The translations under genes and the position numbers were made by a program. Positions 31,820-40,518 of a DNA stretch of 64,000 bases are shown here, one piece after another. The notes beneath the pieces were generated by a model. The model was not told the origin of the DNA and ran no database searches. It saw nothing but the letters and a program-made list of their open reading frames with translations. How positions within the stretch are numbered: position 1 is the first letter of the stretch; every line of letters begins with the position of its first letter. Source of the stretch: a virus; IMG/VR virus record IMGVR_UViG_3300009068_000031, positions 1-64,000 of that record, one strand, 5' to 3'.

Positions 31820-31840
31820 AACTTGTAAGAGGAAAAAAAT

Positions 31841-33277
31841 ATGCCATATCAAATAGACAGATACGCAGGAACCACACTAGCCACAGTGGAAGACGGCACA
31901 GTAGACCAGACCACAAATTTAAAATTAGTGGGTAAAAACTATGCTGGCTACGGAGAAATTCAAAACGAAAACTTTGTGCATTTGCTGGAAAACTTTGCCA
32001 GTGCCAATGCTCCTTCTAGACCTTTAAGCGGGCAGATATGGTTCGATTCAGCTGCCAACAAATTAAAATTTTATGACGGTGTAAAATTCAGAACCACTGG
32101 AGGTGCAGAGATAGGCACCACTCAACCTGCTGGTTTGACCACAGGTGATTTTTGGTGGGACACTGGCAATGATCAATTGTACGCCTACAACGGCACAGGA
32201 TTTGTATTGGTTGGACCACAAGGTGTGGGCAACACAGTAACTCAATTACGCAGCAAAATAGTCAAAGACAGTTTCAACGTGAATCAGACCATCATTGAAG
32301 CAGTGGTGGATGATGAAGTAATTTTTATTGTGAGCAATGAAGAATTTACCATAGGCACAGTGGATCCATTAAATTTAATCACAGGATTTGATAGAGTAAA
32401 AAAAGGTATCACCATGGTGAACACACTGAATGCCACTGGTGGTGTGACATCATCCGATCATAGATTCTGGGGCACGGCTGCCAACTCATTAAAGCTAGGT
32501 GGAATTCCTGCTGCCAACTTTTTACAAGTGGGTGGTAATACCAATTTTGATGACACTGGATTCACAGTGGGCGCAGGCAATGATTTAAGAGTGAGCATAA
32601 TCAACGGCAATGAAGGAAGAATAATCAATGAAGTGGGTTCTGTTATTAAAATGGGAGCCAGCAATACTCACACAGTGAGCGTGACGGCTACAGGTTTTGA
32701 ACCTAGAATAGACAGTACCTATGACATAGGAACCAATGCCAACAGATTTGCCAACATTTATGCGGATAACATTTATGGCATAGCAGAAACTTCCAACAAT
32801 GTAAGATCAGGTGTGACCAATTATCCAGGCAGCACAACTGCAATGACCAATTCAGTAGCACTGAGAGATGCCAGCGGCAATTTAGCAGCAAACATTTTCA
32901 ATGGTGTGGCCACATCAGCAAGATATGCGGATTTGGCAGAAAAATATTTGGCAGATGCTGAATATCCCGTAGGCACAGTGATGGCTATCGGCGGCGCAAA
33001 AGAAATCACAGCAGCCACCATAAATTCCATTGTGGCAGGTGTGGTCAGCGGTGCTCCAGCATTTTTAATGAACGCAGAATTACAGAGCGGCACAGCAGTG
33101 GCTATCAAAGGCAGAGTGCCTGTTTTGGTCAAAGGTGCAGTGGTCAAAGGCGACAAAATTGGTACCAGCAGCACAGCAGGTATTGGTGCTGTGGTCACAG
33201 AAGGTGATTATTTTGCTGTGGCTTTGGAAGCAGACGCAAGAACAACCAACACTTTGGTTGAGTGTTTCATAAAATAA
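31841..33277 (+). CDS. Third tail fibre paralogue
   Basis: A 478-residue protein with the same N-terminal anchor as its two upstream neighbours (FVHLLENFASANAPSRPLSG, QIWFDSAANKLKFYDGVKF, GDFWWDTGNDQLYAYNGTG). The shaft includes RIDSTYDIGTNANRFANIYA at about 289-308, a motif also seen in the fibre at 59650-60798. The C-terminal 115 residues (DLAEKYLADAEYPVGTVMAI and following) are compact and resemble the peptidase_G2/endosialidase-chaperone-like ends of some fibres. I did not find catalytic residues, so autoprocessing is only a possibility. AAGAGGA supports the start. Confidence 0.75.
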   Translation: MPYQIDRYAGTTLATVEDGTVDQTTNLKLVGKNYAGYGEIQNENFVHLLENFASANAPSRPLSGQIWFDSAANKLKFYDGVKFRTTGGAEIGTTQPAGLTTGDFWWDTGNDQLYAYNGTGFVLVGPQGVGNTVTQLRSKIVKDSFNVNQTIIEAVVDDEVIFIVSNEEFTIGTVDPLNLITGFDRVKKGITMVNTLNATGGVTSSDHRFWGTAANSLKLGGIPAANFLQVGGNTNFDDTGFTVGAGNDLRVSIINGNEGRIINEVGSVIKMGASNTHTVSVTATGFEPRIDSTYDIGTNANRFANIYADNIYGIAETSNNVRSGVTNYPGSTTAMTNSVALRDASGNLAANIFNGVATSARYADLAEKYLADAEYPVGTVMAIGGAKEITAATINSIVAGVVSGAPAFLMNAELQSGTAVAIKGRVPVLVKGAVVKGDKIGTSSTAGIGAVVTEGDYFAVALEADARTTNTLVECFIK

Positions 33278-33321
33278 TATCCATTATGCAATCTAAAATA
33301 ATCCTGGGACAACATTACCCA

Positions 33322-33330
33322 ACTAAATAC
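33322..33330 (+). promoter_or_regulatory. Late-promoter-like element close to the 33338 start
   Basis: ACTAAATAC matches the last six bases of TATAAATA within ACTAAATA. With T4 spacing, transcription would begin about 3 nt before the ATG at 33338. No Shine-Dalgarno sequence is present, as at 8312-8319. Confidence 0.4.
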
Positions 33331-33337
33331 TTTTAAT

Positions 33338-34237
33338 ATGGCAATAGGCGATCCAATTACAGCAGCAAGATACAATGTGATTCAATCCACAGTGTCCAAT
33401 GTACTGAGCACAGGATCAGGTGATTCAGGCTATGGGCAAACATTGCAGAGTTCGCAAGTGGCACAAAATCAATTGATTGAAGATGATCACATGAACACTT
33501 TGAGATTGGACATTCGCAAAGCCTATCTGCATCAGAACAATTCATATCCCACACTCACAACAGTGAGCACTGCAGACACAGTGACTGATAACACACTAAA
33601 CAATTCATATGCAACTTTTGAAACATTGGCCACCAACATCAACACCAATAGAAACACCATCAGCGCCAGCAGATTGACCACAGGCAACACAGCTTCCAGT
33701 TATGTGCGAACCGCCTCTTGGAATGCCACTCGCGTGGGCAATTTCACAGTGACATTTGCCACTGCCACTGCTGCCAGACATTTTTTCAACACAGGTGGAG
33801 CTGTGCAGATTGACATGAACATTTCTGTCAGCGTCACATCCAAAGTGAACGATTGGAATTCCTTATTTGGCACTAACATGGGCACACTGACTTTTGCCAA
33901 TGTTGCTTCCAGCAGATCAGGATCAGGCGGCACACTGTCTTCATCTGTGGCCTACACCACACTGACCACCACATTCCAAACTGTGTATACCACCAGTGCT
34001 GCAGGCACATACAGTTCCAACAATTTTAATATTCAAGTGCGATTCACTGACGTTTCCAATCTAGCAATAGAATTCCAGATCACCCTAAATGATGCTGCTG
34101 CAGGCAACATAGACGAAGATGTAGATGGCAATCTCAACATCAATGTGAACAGACGCATAGCCAACGGAGCATTGAGCGATCCTATCACCATCGCAGAACC
34201 TACTTTTGGTGCCATGAGCGGCACTGTGACTGCCTAA
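33338..34237 (+). CDS. Virion structural protein, probable fibre-associated
   Basis: A 299-residue protein rich in Thr, Ser and Asn. It contains AARHFFNTGGAVQIDMNISV (about 144-163), an FNTGG signature that I associate with structural proteins of marine myoviruses. The N-terminal 75 residues look helical (ITAARYNVIQSTVSNVL, DHMNTLRLDIRKAYLHQNNS). The remainder is beta-rich, with segments such as NFNIQVRFTDVSNLAIEFQI. It is the last gene of the late structural block, so it may be a fibre tip, chaperone or decorating protein. No T4 name can be given. Confidence 0.6.
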   Translation: MAIGDPITAARYNVIQSTVSNVLSTGSGDSGYGQTLQSSQVAQNQLIEDDHMNTLRLDIRKAYLHQNNSYPTLTTVSTADTVTDNTLNNSYATFETLATNINTNRNTISASRLTTGNTASSYVRTASWNATRVGNFTVTFATATAARHFFNTGGAVQIDMNISVSVTSKVNDWNSLFGTNMGTLTFANVASSRSGSGGTLSSSVAYTTLTTTFQTVYTTSAAGTYSSNNFNIQVRFTDVSNLAIEFQITLNDAAAGNIDEDVDGNLNINVNRRIANGALSDPITIAEPTFGAMSGTVTA

Positions 34238-34338
34238 ACCATTTCACCAATCACCAAAATCTAATCAATCTAAATATCAACAGCAGTTGACTTTTGGCTG
34301 AAAATCTTATATAATTTTAACTAGGAGAATCATAAATT
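34238..34338. other. Intergenic boundary between the structural module and the accessory island
   Basis: A 101-bp gap, the largest noncoding gap in the window. It holds a weak late-promoter-like TCTAAATA (34269-34276), the sigma70-like promoter at 34287-34315, and an AGGAG ribosome site (34323-34327). No convincing terminator hairpin was seen. Confidence 0.6.
34287..34315 (+). promoter_or_regulatory. Sigma70-like promoter at the head of the accessory island
   Basis: TTGACT (34287-34292) and TATAAT (34310-34315) are separated by exactly 17 bp. AGGAG (34323-34327) and the ATG at 34339 follow. It is as strong as the promoters of gp55 and gp47, and suggests that the island is read by host polymerase before or independently of the late programme. 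Confidence 0.7.
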
Positions 34339-34671
34339 ATGCTAAACATGGAAGATAGAATCAGCACAGCCAATCAAATGGAAAATTTTAATAATCAGCT
34401 GCAGTTATTAAAAGACAAATTTGTTGACAGCAATATTTTGTTTTATCAAGGACATCAGTTCACAATCCAAGGTGATTTGTTGAGTTTGTGCAAGTCATAC
34501 ATAGACCTACACAGAACCAAAGATGTGGTGTTGTTGGATGATTATCAAACACCAGTGTTGATAAGTGATCTAACAGAATTCAATGACAATGCTTGGCACA
34601 CATATCAAACCAATCTCAATCAATATCACACAGAATATCAAACACTGATAAAAAACAAAGGAAACATTTAA
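34339..34671 (+). CDS. Small protein of unknown function at the start of the island
   Basis: A 110-residue, largely helical-looking protein with no signal peptide or membrane segment. It contains QMENFNNQLQLLKDKFVDSN and ISDLTEFNDNAWHTYQTNLN. I do not recognise a family. It is the first gene behind the sigma70-like promoter, with AGGAG 11 nt before the ATG, and it ends 3 nt before the first glycosyltransferase-like gene. Position and size would fit a fibre-assembly chaperone for the preceding adhesion block or a small partner for the island enzymes; neither can be supported from sequence. Confidence 0.7.
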   Translation: MLNMEDRISTANQMENFNNQLQLLKDKFVDSNILFYQGHQFTIQGDLLSLCKSYIDLHRTKDVVLLDDYQTPVLISDLTEFNDNAWHTYQTNLNQYHTEYQTLIKNKGNI

Positions 34672-34674
34672 GCC

Positions 34675-35526
34675 ATGAAATCTCAAGGCATTGTGATGTT
34701 TGCTCACAATAATGAAACAGTTGATTATGTGAAGCAGGCTATTTTTGCTGCTGTGCAGATCAAAAAACATCTGCGTCTGCCAGTGACCCTGATCACTTCC
34801 AATCAAGCACATCTAAATAACAAATATAAAAAGCAATCCACGGTGTTTGATCAAGTGATAGATATCAGTGAGCATCAAACTCTTCAGACTCGAGATTTTT
34901 ACAATGGCATGGAACACAAGATCAAAGATGTATGGAAAAATCATTTAAGATCCACTGCTTATGAACTCACTCCATATGACGAAACTATTGTGATGGACAC
35001 TGATTACATAGTGGGCAATGATAATTTACTCCGATGTTTTCACAGCAAAGAAGATTTTTTAATACATCAAAAGTCCATTTACATCAATTATTTTAATCAA
35101 CCTGAATGGAAAATCAAATACATCAGTGAAACCGGCATGGAGATGTATTGGGCCACAGTGTTTTATTTTAAAAAAACTCCCAGAGTCAAACAGTTGTTTG
35201 ATCTGATTGCACATATTAAAAATCATTGGGACTTTTACAGATTCACATGGCAGATACATGAACCAAATTTTAGAAATGATTTTGCTTTCAGCATGGCCAT
35301 ACACATGTTGAATGGATATTGCAAAGGTGCATGGCCACAACGCTTGCCAGATTCGTTGTATTATATCACTGACAGAGACAAAGCAGACAATTTTGATCAG
35401 AACTGCTGGACTGTTTCATTGTACAACACACAAGGATACACAAAAACTTTGGCCAAACATATTAATCTGCACGTGATGAACAAATTCAGTTTGGACCACA
35501 TTATTGATGAGGAGTTTTCCAAATGA
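34675..35526 (+). CDS. Glycosyltransferase-like protein, GT-A fold (DTD motif)
   Basis: A 283-residue protein. The N-terminal Rossmann-like half has GIVMFAHNNETVDYVKQAIF, then LPVTLITSN. The metal/nucleotide-sugar motif DTD (D108, D110) follows in YDETIVMDTDYIVGN. The overall pattern is that of a family common in marine T4-like phages and distantly like GT8 enzymes. The downstream gene is a paralogue with the same architecture. It should transfer a sugar from a nucleotide donor in the cytoplasm; the acceptor is unknown. The stop overlaps the next start (ATGA). Confidence 0.72.
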   Translation: MKSQGIVMFAHNNETVDYVKQAIFAAVQIKKHLRLPVTLITSNQAHLNNKYKKQSTVFDQVIDISEHQTLQTRDFYNGMEHKIKDVWKNHLRSTAYELTPYDETIVMDTDYIVGNDNLLRCFHSKEDFLIHQKSIYINYFNQPEWKIKYISETGMEMYWATVFYFKKTPRVKQLFDLIAHIKNHWDFYRFTWQIHEPNFRNDFAFSMAIHMLNGYCKGAWPQRLPDSLYYITDRDKADNFDQNCWTVSLYNTQGYTKTLAKHINLHVMNKFSLDHIIDEEFSK

Positions 35527-36371
35527 TAGATCAAGGGTTCTGTGTGTTTGCACAGCAAAATGAACAAGTGGACTATGTGAGACAGGCACAGGCATTGGCC
35601 ATGAGTATCAAAACGCACATGCCTCACAGCAAAGTGTGTTTGATCACAAATGTTAACGTCACAAAAACTGTGTCCTCAGTGTTTGATCATGTGGTGGATA
35701 TTCCTGGCATGGATGAAGCAGTGGACCAAGATTGGAAAATACAGAACAGATATAAAATTTACACAGCCACTCCCTTCAAACATTCAATAATATTGGATGC
35801 AGATATGTTGGTGTTGAGTGATATCAGTCATTGGTGGAAGTTTTTAAAAAATTATAAAATGTATTTCACCAGTGCAGTTAAAAATTATAGAGATGAATTC
35901 AGTCACAGTGATCACTATCGCAAAACTTTCACAAGCAATAGTCTGCCCAACCTTTATTGTGGTGTGCATTACTATCAAAGATGCAAAGAAAATGATCAGT
36001 TTGTAGAACTTTTGCGAGATATAGTAAGAAATTACGCAGTATTCTATAACAGATTCACTCCCAAACACACTCAAAAATGGTGCAGTATGGATGTGAGTGT
36101 GGCACTGGCCAGTAAATTATTAGGCATCACTGAAAAAATTACCAGCCGAACACCTTACGTCACGTTCACTCATATGAAACCTCATCTACAAGACTGGAAA
36201 ACAGTGCCGGATCACTGGATGAAAAAAGTAAATGTGTATCATGACATGGAAGGTCATATAAAAATTGATAATTTTCGTCAACGAGGAGTGTTGCATTATG
36301 TGGAAAATGAATTCTTAACTGATGAACTGTTTGCAATCATTAAAAAAAAATATTATGAATCAACCCAATAA
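35523..36371 (+). CDS. Glycosyltransferase-like protein, GT-A fold (DAD motif)
   Basis: A 282-residue paralogue of the preceding protein. FCVFAQQNEQVDYVRQAQAL matches the first blade, KHSIILDADMLVLSDISHWW contains the DxD motif (D92, D94), and YRKTFTSNSLPNLYCGVHYY resembles an acceptor-side loop. The family recurs in cyanophages and pelagiphages. GAGGAG lies 8-13 nt before the ATG, inside the upstream gene. The two copies probably have different donors or acceptors, because the region after the DxD motif differs. Virion or host-surface glycans are likely substrates, by inference. Confidence 0.75.
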   Translation: MIDQGFCVFAQQNEQVDYVRQAQALAMSIKTHMPHSKVCLITNVNVTKTVSSVFDHVVDIPGMDEAVDQDWKIQNRYKIYTATPFKHSIILDADMLVLSDISHWWKFLKNYKMYFTSAVKNYRDEFSHSDHYRKTFTSNSLPNLYCGVHYYQRCKENDQFVELLRDIVRNYAVFYNRFTPKHTQKWCSMDVSVALASKLLGITEKITSRTPYVTFTHMKPHLQDWKTVPDHWMKKVNVYHDMEGHIKIDNFRQRGVLHYVENEFLTDELFAIIKKKYYESTQ

Positions 36372-36933
36372 CCATATGTACGTAACATTTGACCCAGAAT
36401 CAGGAAAAATCTTAGGTTGTTCAGGCAGCCAAAACAACAACAGTCTGGCCATAGACACTGCTTTGGGTGAAAAATTTATTATAGGTATGGAGTCTATACA
36501 CAAGTACAAAGTGATATATCTCAATGGTCAATATCAAATTCAAAAAGATGGAGTATTAAACTCAGTGGAAAATGTGATTCATTCTAAAAAAACTGAAATA
36601 ATCAATCACAACGTTTATAAAATTCCCAATAAAATTAAAAATCACAGTGGCATACAAATAAAATTACATTTGAATCAAAACAAAGTTGAATTCACAGCAG
36701 ACAAAACATTTAAAAAAACTTTAGAAACCATAGTTTCCAAAGAAAATCATCGTAACCACAAGTTTTATTGTTGCAAATCCAACGATGCCACACAACTGAT
36801 TAAAATATTAGATTTGAATCTTTATGAACTGCTCACTCAAGACAGTGTGCAGATAGATGTGAATGCCGAGACAAACATGGACATTTACTGTAGAAAAACT
36901 TTTGATTATTCTATTGAAAGGATTTATGCATAA
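36355..36933 (+). CDS. Unknown protein, possibly a beta-rich binding or substrate protein
   Basis: A 192-residue protein from the ATG at 36355 (NQPNNHMYVTFDPESGKIL); another ATG lies at 36376. No ribosome site separates the candidates, so the start is uncertain. The frame is also open upstream to 36322, deeper inside the preceding gene. The sequence is rich in Lys, Asn and Ile. It has an N-terminal part reminiscent of short beta-hairpin repeats (YLNGQYQIQKDG) and a C-terminal beta-rich part (DSVQIDVNAETNMDIYC). There is no known domain, signal or membrane segment. Its end overlaps the next glycosyltransferase-like gene. Two other orphan proteins of about 180-190 residues occur in the island (50781, 54645). 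Confidence 0.6.
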   Translation: MNQPNNHMYVTFDPESGKILGCSGSQNNNSLAIDTALGEKFIIGMESIHKYKVIYLNGQYQIQKDGVLNSVENVIHSKKTEIINHNVYKIPNKIKNHSGIQIKLHLNQNKVEFTADKTFKKTLETIVSKENHRNHKFYCCKSNDATQLIKILDLNLYELLTQDSVQIDVNAETNMDIYCRKTFDYSIERIYA

Positions 36934-37834
36934 GATTGCTATCAAAGATTGCGATGTGGTATTTTTGAGCTTTGATGAGCCCAATGCTGATAAAAATTAT
37001 GCAGATTTAAAAAGAAAAATACCTTGGGCCAAAAGAGTTCACGGCGTGGAAGGATCAGATGCTGCACACAAAGCCTGTGCTGCTGTGTCTGACACAGAAT
37101 ATTTTTTAACTGTGGACGGAGACACACAACTAGATCCTAAATTTCTCAATATTCAACTGGATCTAAACAGCATGGGCATGGATCACACATATATTTTCAG
37201 CTGGTGTGGACATACCAACGTGAATGGATTAAAGTATGGCAATGGCAGTTTAAAATTATGGACCAAAACTTTTGTGAATGAGATGAAAACACATGAAAAT
37301 TTTTCTGGTAAGGATAATAATGAGATAGAATTTTGTTATTTTGATAAACTGTTTCAATTCAATGAAAACTATTCCACCAGTTACATCAACAGCACACCCA
37401 AACAAGCATGGAGAGCTGGATTTAGAGAAGGTGTTAAGATGAGTTTGTATAAAAATTTTAAAATACAGTCGTTGGATCAACTATGGTGGCAGAATTATCA
37501 CAGATTATTAATCTGGATGACTGTGGGTCAGGATGTGGAACATGGCATTTGGGCCATTGCAGGAGCCAGAGAAGGTTGTTATCGAACACTTTGCACCCAA
37601 TGGGATTTCAAACAAGTGAGAGATTTTAAAGTTTTAGAACAATTATGGATCAGCACCAGCAACAATAACAGTATGAATGCACAAGATGCCAAACAAAAAT
37701 GTATCTCTTTGGGTAAAACTATTAAAGAACGATTCCAAATGGAGTTTCCTACGGAACCATACGATGCAGAAAGCAGTGAATTTTTCAAAAAGGTGTATAT
37801 CAATTCACCCAGAACCATAAGAAAGACTGTATGA
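36926..37834 (+). CDS. Glycosyltransferase-like protein with DGD motif
   Basis: A 302-residue protein. VVFLSFDEPNADKNYADLKR and AKRVHGVEGSDAAHKACAAV define a second glycosyltransferase-like family common in marine phages. YFLTVDGDTQLDP contains the DxD-type motif (D64, D66). The ATG at 36926 is chosen because GAAAGGA ends 4-5 nt upstream; the longer frame from 36863 would overlap the previous gene by 71 bp. The next gene is a clear paralogue. The C-terminal 130 residues (FREGVKMSLYKNF, RLLIWMTVGQDVEHGIWAIA) are conserved between the two. Confidence 0.7.
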   Translation: MHKIAIKDCDVVFLSFDEPNADKNYADLKRKIPWAKRVHGVEGSDAAHKACAAVSDTEYFLTVDGDTQLDPKFLNIQLDLNSMGMDHTYIFSWCGHTNVNGLKYGNGSLKLWTKTFVNEMKTHENFSGKDNNEIEFCYFDKLFQFNENYSTSYINSTPKQAWRAGFREGVKMSLYKNFKIQSLDQLWWQNYHRLLIWMTVGQDVEHGIWAIAGAREGCYRTLCTQWDFKQVRDFKVLEQLWISTSNNNSMNAQDAKQKCISLGKTIKERFQMEFPTEPYDAESSEFFKKVYINSPRTIRKTV

Positions 37835-38538
37835 TGCACGATATATTTTTTATCAGTTACAATGAACCCAATGCAGATCAAAATTATGCTCTGTTGAAAC
37901 AAAGATTTCCATTGGCGCAAAGAGTTCACGGAGTAAAAGGCATTCAACAGGCACATATCAAAGCTGCCACACAGAGTTTGACTAAAATGTTTTGGGTGGT
38001 GGATGGTGATGCAGTGATTGAACACAACTTTATGTTTGATTATGAAGTGCCTGATAAAGATATGGATGCTGTGCATGTGTGGAGAAGTCGAAATCCTATC
38101 AATGAACTGGAATATGGTTATGGCGGAGTGAAATTATTGCCCAAAAGACTCACTATGAACATGGATCCCAACAGAATAGACATGACCACTAGTATATCTA
38201 ATAGATTTAGAGCCATGCATGAAGTATCCAACACCACTGTGTTCAATACAGATCCATTCAACACATGGAAAAGTGCTTTTAGAGAGTGTGTCAAGCTCAG
38301 CAGCAAAGTAATCGATCGTCAAGAAGACAAGGAAACTGAAAAAAGATTATTGATTTGGTGCACAGTGGGAGATGATAAACCATACGGAGAGTATGCCGTT
38401 GCTGGAGCACTGGCAGGCAGAGTGTATGGCTCAGACAACCGAGATAATTCAGACACTTTGAGATTGATCAACAACTTTGAATGGTTGCGATTGGTGTTTG
38501 TGGGACAATTTCCACACATGGAGAAAGAAATATTATGA
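37831..38538 (+). CDS. Glycosyltransferase-like protein with DGD motif, shorter paralogue
   Basis: A 235-residue paralogue of the preceding protein. DIFFISYNEPNADQNYALLK, AQRVHGVKGIQQAHIKAA and MFWVVDGDAVIEHNF (D58, D60) align with its neighbour, as does KRLLIWCTVGDDKPYGEYAV. It lacks about 65 residues relative to that copy, mainly in the middle and C-terminal parts. The start overlaps the previous stop (ATGATG at 37831; an ATG at 37834 is also possible). The stop overlaps the first radical SAM gene. Sugar transfer is inferred from the DxD-type motif and family. Confidence 0.7.
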   Translation: MMHDIFFISYNEPNADQNYALLKQRFPLAQRVHGVKGIQQAHIKAATQSLTKMFWVVDGDAVIEHNFMFDYEVPDKDMDAVHVWRSRNPINELEYGYGGVKLLPKRLTMNMDPNRIDMTTSISNRFRAMHEVSNTTVFNTDPFNTWKSAFRECVKLSSKVIDRQEDKETEKRLLIWCTVGDDKPYGEYAVAGALAGRVYGSDNRDNSDTLRLINNFEWLRLVFVGQFPHMEKEIL

Positions 38539-39536
38539 TAGATTCCAACATTCCATTTGATAAAATTATAAACTTTGGTCAACGTACCATGCTGGACAGC
38601 AAATTATTTTCTGTGAGTTGGATCTTGGCTCGTTTTTGCAACTATGATTGTTCTTACTGCTGGCCTTATGCCAAAAGCAAACAGAAAGATCACAGACCAC
38701 TGTCAGTTTACACACAAGTGGTGGATGAAATCAAACGTCAGGCTAGACTGAATGGATTCACTGACTATCATTTCAGTTTTTCAGGTGGAGAACCCACTGC
38801 CTACAAAGATTTTTTACAATTGATACAGCATTACAGTGCTGATACTGCTCCAGAATATCAGAGTATTCACATGACCACCAACCTAAGTCCTTCGGAAAAA
38901 TGGTGGGAAAGATGGTTGGAAGCCACAAAAACATTGAACCGCAGAAGTATCACTGCCAGCTTTCATGCTGAATTCGCTGATGAACAAAAATTTGGAGATA
39001 AAATATTGCTGTTGATGAAGCACAATGTGTTTGTCACAATCAATCAAGTGATGGTGCCCGAAAGATTCACAGAATACTATGATAGATGTGCAAGACTCCA
39101 CTCCAGAGGTATCAATGTCACACTGAAACCACAGAGTGATCCCACAGCAAGTTTTATTATTGAAGGTTATACTCGAGATCAACTGAATACTTTACAAACA
39201 GGCTTCCCTCAACGCATTCAAGAAGGTGAAAATTACAAAGACTTGTTTCAAATTGAGATGCAAGATGTTCAAGGCAATAAGTATTATATGGATCAAGCAG
39301 AACGATTCAATGCTTTTGGGTTCAATAAATTCAAAGGATGGCACTGTAATGCTGGATATCAAAGTTGTATCATTAGAGAACCAAACGGAGAAGTCAAAAG
39401 AAGTTACAGTTGTCATGATGAACCACTGGGCAATATAGAACAAGGATTTAAATTGTTTGATAAACCAAGAGTTTGTGTGACTCCCACTTGTGTGAGTTCA
39501 GCAGATTCAAAAATACCCAAGGCCAAACATGTATAG
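38535..39536 (+). CDS. Radical SAM protein with C-terminal CxxxxCxS signature
   Basis: A 333-residue radical SAM enzyme. The cluster motif CNYDCSYC (C35, C39, C42) follows the first strand, and FSGGEPTAYKDF gives the SAM-binding GGE motif. The C-terminal part has GWHCNAGYQSCIIREPNGEV, then YSCHDEPLGNI, then CVTPTCVSSAD, where three related island proteins have a CxxxxCxC ending. These extra cysteines could bind an auxiliary Fe-S cluster as in SPASM proteins. The ATG at 38535 (GGAGAAAG upstream) is preferred over 38481, which lies inside the preceding gene. The substrate is unknown. Confidence 0.85.
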   Translation: MIDSNIPFDKIINFGQRTMLDSKLFSVSWILARFCNYDCSYCWPYAKSKQKDHRPLSVYTQVVDEIKRQARLNGFTDYHFSFSGGEPTAYKDFLQLIQHYSADTAPEYQSIHMTTNLSPSEKWWERWLEATKTLNRRSITASFHAEFADEQKFGDKILLLMKHNVFVTINQVMVPERFTEYYDRCARLHSRGINVTLKPQSDPTASFIIEGYTRDQLNTLQTGFPQRIQEGENYKDLFQIEMQDVQGNKYYMDQAERFNAFGFNKFKGWHCNAGYQSCIIREPNGEVKRSYSCHDEPLGNIEQGFKLFDKPRVCVTPTCVSSADSKIPKAKHV

Positions 39537-40518
39537 ATATCAAGATATAAGAGATATTCATTTGGAAATCACCAGCAAGTGTCAAGCCAAGTGCCCCATG
39601 TGTCCTAGAAGAATCAGTGGAGGACCAATAAATCCATTTATTAAATTGGACGAAATAACTTTGGGCGTATTCAAACAATGGTTTGAACCAGATTTCATAA
39701 AACAATTGGAAAGTTTATTCATGTGTGGTAATTTGGGAGATCCCATCATATCCAAAGACACATTGGAAATATATCAATACTTGCGTGAACTAAATCCCAA
39801 CATTAGATTGGCCATGCACACCAACGGCAGTGCTAGAGATACCGAATGGTGGAAAAGATTGGCTCAATTGAAAGTAAAAGTGACATTTGGTATTGATGGT
39901 TTGGCAGATACCCATCATCTTTATAGAATCAGTACAGATTTCAATAAAATAATTGAAAATGCTCAAGCATTTATCTCAACAGGTGGAGTGGCCAAATGGC
40001 ACATGTTGGTGTTTGCTCACAATGAACATCAAATTGAACAGTGTAGAACAATGTCCAAAGACATGGGCTTTGTGGATTTCTCAATCAAACACACTTCTAG
40101 ATTCAAACAGGATTATTTACAAGTGATTGATGACATGGGTAGACCCACACACAGAATCAAACCCACTCAAACCAGTTTGGATATGATTCCGTTGTCTGAA
40201 GCCGCACAAAAACAAGTCAAACCACACATTGCTTGTAAAGCACAAAAATACAAACAGTTGTATGTGAGTGCTTGTGGTAATGTGTCGCCTTGTTGTTGGT
40301 TGGATATGGAATGGATACCACCCATGCAAGAATCTAGAGTGGATTATATGGAAAAAATTTCTAAATTTCCCAACTTACATCGCGAAACATTGAAAGAAAT
40401 ATTTGATAATGGATTTTTTTCAAAAATAGAAACACAATGGAGCACAGTGGGATTGAAAGAATGCACCAAGCAGTGTGGTTCATTTGATAAACTAGGAGCA
40501 CAATTTGTTGAAAATTAA
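39529..40518 (+). CDS. Radical SAM/SPASM-like protein
   Basis: A 329-residue protein. The N-terminal motif CQAKCPMC (C18, C22, C25) starts almost at once after the first strand (IHLEITSKC). The GGE motif is replaced by MCGNLGDPII, a form known from SPASM-type radical SAM proteins. A C-terminal cysteine-rich part (ACKAQKYKQLYVSACG, then NVSPCCWLD, and CTKQCGSF near the end) is expected to hold auxiliary Fe-S clusters. SPASM proteins often modify peptides, though not always. AAGG lies 7 nt before the ATG. The 3' end contains the start and ribosome site of the next gene. Confidence 0.85.
   Translation: MYRYQDIRDIHLEITSKCQAKCPMCPRRISGGPINPFIKLDEITLGVFKQWFEPDFIKQLESLFMCGNLGDPIISKDTLEIYQYLRELNPNIRLAMHTNGSARDTEWWKRLAQLKVKVTFGIDGLADTHHLYRISTDFNKIIENAQAFISTGGVAKWHMLVFAHNEHQIEQCRTMSKDMGFVDFSIKHTSRFKQDYLQVIDDMGRPTHRIKPTQTSLDMIPLSEAAQKQVKPHIACKAQKYKQLYVSACGNVSPCCWLDMEWIPPMQESRVDYMEKISKFPNLHRETLKEIFDNGFFSKIETQWSTVGLKECTKQCGSFDKLGAQFVEN

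Noticed and set aside
31841-33277. Self-cleaving endosialidase-type chaperone end on the third fibre
   Set aside because: The C-terminal region has a compatible look, but I could not identify the catalytic Ser/Lys or an unambiguous cleavage motif.
34238-34338. Terminator at the end of the structural module
   Set aside because: The only self-complementary bases (CAGC/GCTG) are too short and overlap the promoter region; no T-run follows a stable stem.
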